Part shown: positions 60,754-64,000 of the stretch, piece by piece | Position numbering within the stretch: the stretch's first letter is position 1 | Layout of the letters: every line of letters starts with the position of its first letter | NCBI RefSeq assembly: GCF_014212055.1 | Contig: NZ_JACJVO010000024.1 | Span: forward strand, 62,001 to 126,000 | Source: Cohnella zeiphila | GTDB taxonomy: Bacteria; Bacillota; Bacilli; Paenibacillales; Paenibacillaceae | Length of the DNA stretch: 64,000 nucleotides | Direction of reading: 5' to 3' | Made by a program: the position numbers and the translations under genes | The notes under the pieces: model-generated | The model's database searches: none | Seen by the model: only the letters and a program-made list of their open reading frames with translations | What the model was told of the DNA's origin: nothing

Positions 60754-60788
60754 GGGAGCGGCCGGGCATGGCCGCTTCCTTTCTCATT
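60754..60788 (+). terminator. Terminator of the DUF1540 gene
   Basis: GGGAGCGGCC (60754-60763) pairs with GGCCGCTTCC (60770-60779) with one G-T pair and a six-base loop, followed by TTTCTCATT. Confidence 0.75.
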
Positions 60789-60814
60789 ATATCCGCCAGT
60801 GAGAATAATTATCA
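60786..60814 (-). promoter_or_regulatory. Fur-box-like site with a minus-strand -10 box
   Basis: TGAGAATAATTATCA (60800-60814) matches the 7-1-7 Fur consensus TGATAATNATTATCA at all but one defined position. On the minus strand TATAAT (60791-60786) lies downstream, with TGATAA (60814-60809) at -35 and a 17-base spacer. Both neighbouring genes end here, so the promoter would read antisense to the DUF1540 gene, towards purT. Confidence 0.5.
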
Positions 60815-60837
60815 TAGTCACGGAAAATTTTCGCCGC

Positions 60838-62847
60838 CTAATCCTCCAGCACTTCTTCCGTCACGGACGCTTCCATCGTGTTGATGAAGAAACGCAAGCC
60901 GTTCATCATGCCGTAGGACACTTCCCCGGCTTCGTACATCGACTGCAGCGCGTCCCGTTCCATCTGAATCGCTTTGCGCTCGTACTCCTTCTTGCAGCGG
61001 TCGAACTCTTCCCGCCGATGAGGCGCTCCCAGGTCATGCGACAGCCGCTCGACGATTTCTTGATATTGCACGATGACGGGCAGCGCCGATTCCTTTCGGC
61101 TGTTGTCTGTTTCCTCGCCGAGCTTTTTCAGAGCCGCCTTGCACGTCTGCACCTTCAATCGCCGAATCTGCTCCCGCTCGGCGTAGCCGTCCGCCATCGG
61201 CCGAGTCCCCTTCAGCTTCCGCCGCAAGCGGCGTGCCGCGATCTTCGCCGTGCGCGCCAGCATGCGGACGCGTCCGCCGGCAAGCAGCGATTCCGTTCGC
61301 GACAGCTGCGCTTCCAGCATGCCGGCCGGTTCGCCGCCGGCAAGCCCCGCCCGGACCAATCCGCCAAGCTCTTCGCGCTCCGCCTTGAGCGCCTCCATCC
61401 AAATCTCGCGCATCGCCTCCCGCCATTCCGGCCCGATTCCTCCCGCCTGCATTCGAATTTGGTTCAGCTTGCGGTTGTAATCGCCGATCACGGCCTGCAC
61501 GACTTCCTTGTTGTCCTCGTCGATCTCTTCCCGCAAAGCCGCGACCGTTCGGCTCAGAATGCGCATCTGCGCTTCGTGTTCCGACAGATGCTTGCTCTCG
61601 GCTGCCGGCCCCGCACGACCCGACAGGAGCGGCAGAACGACGCTTGCCGCAAGCAGCGTTAGCAGGATCACGCCGGCGGACAGGAACAGGATGAGATCCC
61701 GGACGGGAAAAGGACTTCCGTTATTCAGCCACAGCGGGATGGAGAACGCGCCGGCCAGCGTCACCGCCCCGCGGACGCCGGACAGTGTGGTAAGCAGAGA
61801 GATTTTGAACCGCTGCCGCCCCGTCTTTCCTTCGCGCGCCAGCGCCGAGAACAAAAACACCCAGACGAAGCGGAGGGCATACAGCAATAAGGTAATGACG
61901 ACGATATATCCGATCGCTTGATAATTATTGAAGTCCGGCGAACGGAAAATAACGGCGGCTACGTCCGGAATCTGCAATCCGAGCAGCAAAAACACGAGGC
62001 CGTTCAGAACGAACAGAAGCACCGACCATGTGCTGGCCGACACCACTTGAAGCTTCGTGGCGTAGGGCTCCATCCGGTCCTTGGCGACCGCATGGAAGAT
62101 GCCTCCCGCCACCACCGCCAGCACGCCGGATACGCCGGCTTCTTCCGCCAGCAGATAGATGACGAACGGGGTCAGAATCTGGATGAGCACGTGCATCGTT
62201 ACGTCCTCGATGCCGAGTCGGCGGAGGAACGTGCGAAGCACGATGATCAGCGCGGACAGCACGACGCCGGCCAGCAAGCCCCCGACCGCGATCAGCACGA
62301 AGCTAAGGGAAGCTCTCGGCAGCGAGAAGATACCGGTCACGGTAGCCGCGACCGCGAATTTGAACGCCACGAGACCCGATGCGTCGTTCATGAGCGCTTC
62401 GCCCTCGAGCAATCTTAGGATCCCTTCGGGCAGCCGAATGCGTCCCGCAAGCGAGCTGACCGCCACCGCGTCGGTCGGCGACAGAATGGCCGCCAGCGCG
62501 AACGCCGCGGAGAGCGGAATCGTCGGAATCATCCCGTGAATGGCGTAGCCGCCGATCAGCACCGTCGCGAACACGAGCCCGACGGCCAGCAGCAGGATCG
62601 ACCCGCGAAGCTGCCAAAGCTCGTCCCGCGGCGTCCTCCTGCCGTCGTTGAACAGAAGCGGCGCGACGAACAGCACGAAGAAGAGCTCGGGGTCGAATTC
62701 CATGTGAATGCCGAACGGATTCGCGGCCAATACGGCACCCAGCGCGATCTGGAACAGGGGCACCGGGACGGCCGGAACGATCCGGTTCAGCACGTTGGAG
62801 AGCGCGATCAAGGCCAGCAAGCCCAATACGATGAGGAAAAGCTCCAT
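60838..62847 (-). CDS. Na+/H+ antiporter, CPA1 (NhaP/NhaG-like) family
   Basis: 669 residues. About 12 membrane segments fill residues 1-410, with CPA1 motifs AAILSPTDAVAVSSLAG and LLEGEALMNDASGLVAFKFA (the ND motif that binds the ion) and LSGVRGAVTLAGAFSIP. A cytoplasmic tail of about 250 residues is helical and charged (EEIDEDNKEVVQAVIGDYNRKLNQIRMQAGG). It exchanges Na+ for H+ and serves pH and salt homeostasis. The start is ATG 62847 with AAAGGAA upstream. Confidence 0.93.
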   Translation of the reverse strand: MELFLIVLGLLALIALSNVLNRIVPAVPVPLFQIALGAVLAANPFGIHMEFDPELFFVLFVAPLLFNDGRRTPRDELWQLRGSILLLAVGLVFATVLIGGYAIHGMIPTIPLSAAFALAAILSPTDAVAVSSLAGRIRLPEGILRLLEGEALMNDASGLVAFKFAVAATVTGIFSLPRASLSFVLIAVGGLLAGVVLSALIIVLRTFLRRLGIEDVTMHVLIQILTPFVIYLLAEEAGVSGVLAVVAGGIFHAVAKDRMEPYATKLQVVSASTWSVLLFVLNGLVFLLLGLQIPDVAAVIFRSPDFNNYQAIGYIVVITLLLYALRFVWVFLFSALAREGKTGRQRFKISLLTTLSGVRGAVTLAGAFSIPLWLNNGSPFPVRDLILFLSAGVILLTLLAASVVLPLLSGRAGPAAESKHLSEHEAQMRILSRTVAALREEIDEDNKEVVQAVIGDYNRKLNQIRMQAGGIGPEWREAMREIWMEALKAEREELGGLVRAGLAGGEPAGMLEAQLSRTESLLAGGRVRMLARTAKIAARRLRRKLKGTRPMADGYAEREQIRRLKVQTCKAALKKLGEETDNSRKESALPVIVQYQEIVERLSHDLGAPHRREEFDRCKKEYERKAIQMERDALQSMYEAGEVSYGMMNGLRFFINTMEASVTEEVLED

Positions 62848-62979
62848 CCCGACTTTTTCCTTTCCTAGCCGCGGGAGTCCGCCCGCTTCCGTAGACATGC
62901 GGCGGACGCCGGCAGCGATTGTCCTTAAAATTCCTTGCATTCCGGGAAACCATTCAAAAACGGCTCCTCGTTCGCGGAA

Positions 62980-63023
62980 GAAAAAAGGAGTTCCGCCGCA
63001 GGCAGCCGCCTCGTCGGAACTCC
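62980..63023 (-). terminator. Terminator of the aldose epimerase gene
   Basis: GGAGTTCCG (62987-62995) and CGGAACTCC (63015-63023) form a perfect 9-bp stem with a 19-base loop, followed by six T on the minus strand. It lies 28 bases after the stop of the epimerase gene. Confidence 0.88.
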
Positions 63024-63050
63024 GTCCGCATTCCATTCTCCTAGCCCGCG

Positions 63051-64000
63051 TTACCCGATATCGATCGTATACAGCCGGCTCGTCTCTTCCCAGATCTCGC
63101 CCTTCTCCAGCCCGATCAGCCCGATGTCTTCGGCCGGCAGGTCGACGTTCGGCGCGTTGACCAGATTCACTTGGGGTTCCGGACAGAAAAAGCCGCCTTG
63201 GGCGAAGTTGTTCCAGATCATCCACATCTTGTAGCCGACGCCGACATCGTAGACGAGCTTGACGCCTGCGCGGGAGTCGGTCAGCTCCATATAATTGCGG
63301 CCGTTCTGCGTCTGCGAGGTGTAATGGTTGTCCATCGCTTCGAAAAAGGGCGATTGGCCGCCGTCCCTCATCTTCTCCTCGCCCGCGGTCAGCGGCTGGA
63401 AGCGGCCGGTCGGCAGCATCCGGTCTCCGCTCAGCTCCCAGCGCTTGCCGATCGTCAGCTTGAAGCCGACATCCGACGTTTGGCTGCCCGGCGCGAACGG
63501 CGCATTGACCGCCGTATGGAACGCGAGCAGGCAAGGCAATCTTTTCGCGCCATTGTTGCGTACGCTTACGCGCTGCAGCAGTCCTTCTTCGCTAAGCGCA
63601 TATTGCAGCTTCAACGTAAATTCGAACGGCATGTAGGCATACACCGGATGGCCTTCCCCTACGGTCAACGAGAGCGTGACGCGGCTCTCCCGGTCGTCCG
63701 CTCCGTAGCTGTCTACGCGCCACGGCGTCGTATGGGCGAAGCCGTGCAGATGATTGCCCCGCGCCGTCTCGTTGACCGGGAATTGGTATGTCGTCCCTTC
63801 CCACGGGAATTTGCCCGCATCATAGCGGTTGGGCGGGAACAGCACGGGAATGCCGTGCACCCCGGGATTCGCCTTGAACGCTTCCATCCCGTCTTCCGCC
63901 GGTTCCCGCAGGAACGCGTATCCTCTGCTCGTATCCCGGAAAGCGATCAGGTTCGCCCCGATCTGCGGCAGAACCGCCGCTTCGTACGGCCCCGATCGAA
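63051..64000 (-). CDS. Aldose 1-epimerase (galactose mutarotase-like), 5' truncated by the window edge
   Basis: The reading frame is open to the right edge of the window (last full codon at 63998) and runs GPYEAAVLPQIGANLIAFRDTSRGY before the internal Met at 63887, so about 315 residues are seen and the start lies outside. Aldose-epimerase motifs are GIPVLFPPNRYDAGKF, ARGNHLHGFAHTTPW (catalytic His) and LLAFHTAVNAPF (second His). It interconverts sugar anomers or acts on a related sugar. A terminator follows. Confidence 0.9.
   Translation of the reverse strand, partial: RSGPYEAAVLPQIGANLIAFRDTSRGYAFLREPAEDGMEAFKANPGVHGIPVLFPPNRYDAGKFPWEGTTYQFPVNETARGNHLHGFAHTTPWRVDSYGADDRESRVTLSLTVGEGHPVYAYMPFEFTLKLQYALSEEGLLQRVSVRNNGAKRLPCLLAFHTAVNAPFAPGSQTSDVGFKLTIGKRWELSGDRMLPTGRFQPLTAGEEKMRDGGQSPFFEAMDNHYTSQTQNGRNYMELTDSRAGVKLVYDVGVGYKMWMIWNNFAQGGFFCPEPQVNLVNAPNVDLPAEDIGLIGLEKGEIWEETSRLYTIDIG

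Noticed and set aside
1..64000. rRNA and tRNA genes, phage attachment sites, replication origin
   Set aside because: Looked for and not found; no conserved tRNA ends, DnaA-box cluster or integrase gene was seen.

Overview
The window is GC-rich DNA from a Gram-positive, probably spore-forming bacterium, most likely a member of the Paenibacillaceae (Paenibacillus/Cohnella type). The evidence is the set of families present: an LplB/LplC/LipO sugar-importer set, SigA-type promoters with GGAGG-type ribosome sites, B. subtilis-type LexA boxes, CcdC, a DUF1540 protein, DUF1700/DUF4097 proteins and a qox-type quinol oxidase. This placement rests on families, not on a database search. No rRNA or tRNA gene was seen.

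Left part (1-16.5 kb): the end of a carbohydrate ABC-importer operon running into a YesM-like sensor kinase; the GTPase YchF; a three-gene operon of response regulator, sensor kinase and a membrane-anchored molybdopterin oxidoreductase; a lipoprotein; a diguanylate cyclase; an Rrf2 regulator followed by thioredoxin; an aldo/keto reductase; a DsbA-family protein; and a LysR regulator divergent from a YeiH-type exporter.

16.5-29.5 kb: an IS1595-derived gene behind two near-consensus LexA boxes is flanked by copies of a 22-bp repeat, reiterated about every 55 bp on one side. A second 265-bp element with the same ends lies at 25.5 kb. Between them is an eight-gene minus-strand operon (unknown protein, PHP phosphoesterase, glycerophosphodiesterase, LacI regulator and an ABC importer), probably for organophosphate uptake, with a tandem operator at its promoter. 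A FAD-dependent oxidoreductase, a CcdC homologue and a cation-efflux gene follow. The efflux gene has a leader peptide that overlaps an intrinsic terminator.

29.5-49.4 kb: two divergent beta-helix (pectate-lyase-like) proteins border a 15-gene exopolysaccharide operon, read leftwards from one strong promoter. It holds WbpA, WbpB, WbpE, WbpD and WbpI homologues, the full set for UDP-ManNAc3NAcA. It also holds a priming sugar transferase, three glycosyltransferases, a flippase (Wzx), a polymerase/ligase (Wzy), a Wzz-type protein, two deacetylase-fold proteins and a FemAB/GNAT protein. A short dyad sits inside the operon promoter and a similar one sits between the beta-helix genes.

49.4-64 kb: the qoxABCD quinol oxidase, a DUF1700/DUF4097 pair behind a structured leader, MarR, HxlR and Rrf2 regulators, a response regulator with a SARP/BTAD output, a coat-like low-complexity protein, PurT, a DUF1540 protein, a CPA1 Na+/H+ antiporter and a truncated aldose epimerase. 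A Fur-box-like site between two convergent genes is unexplained.
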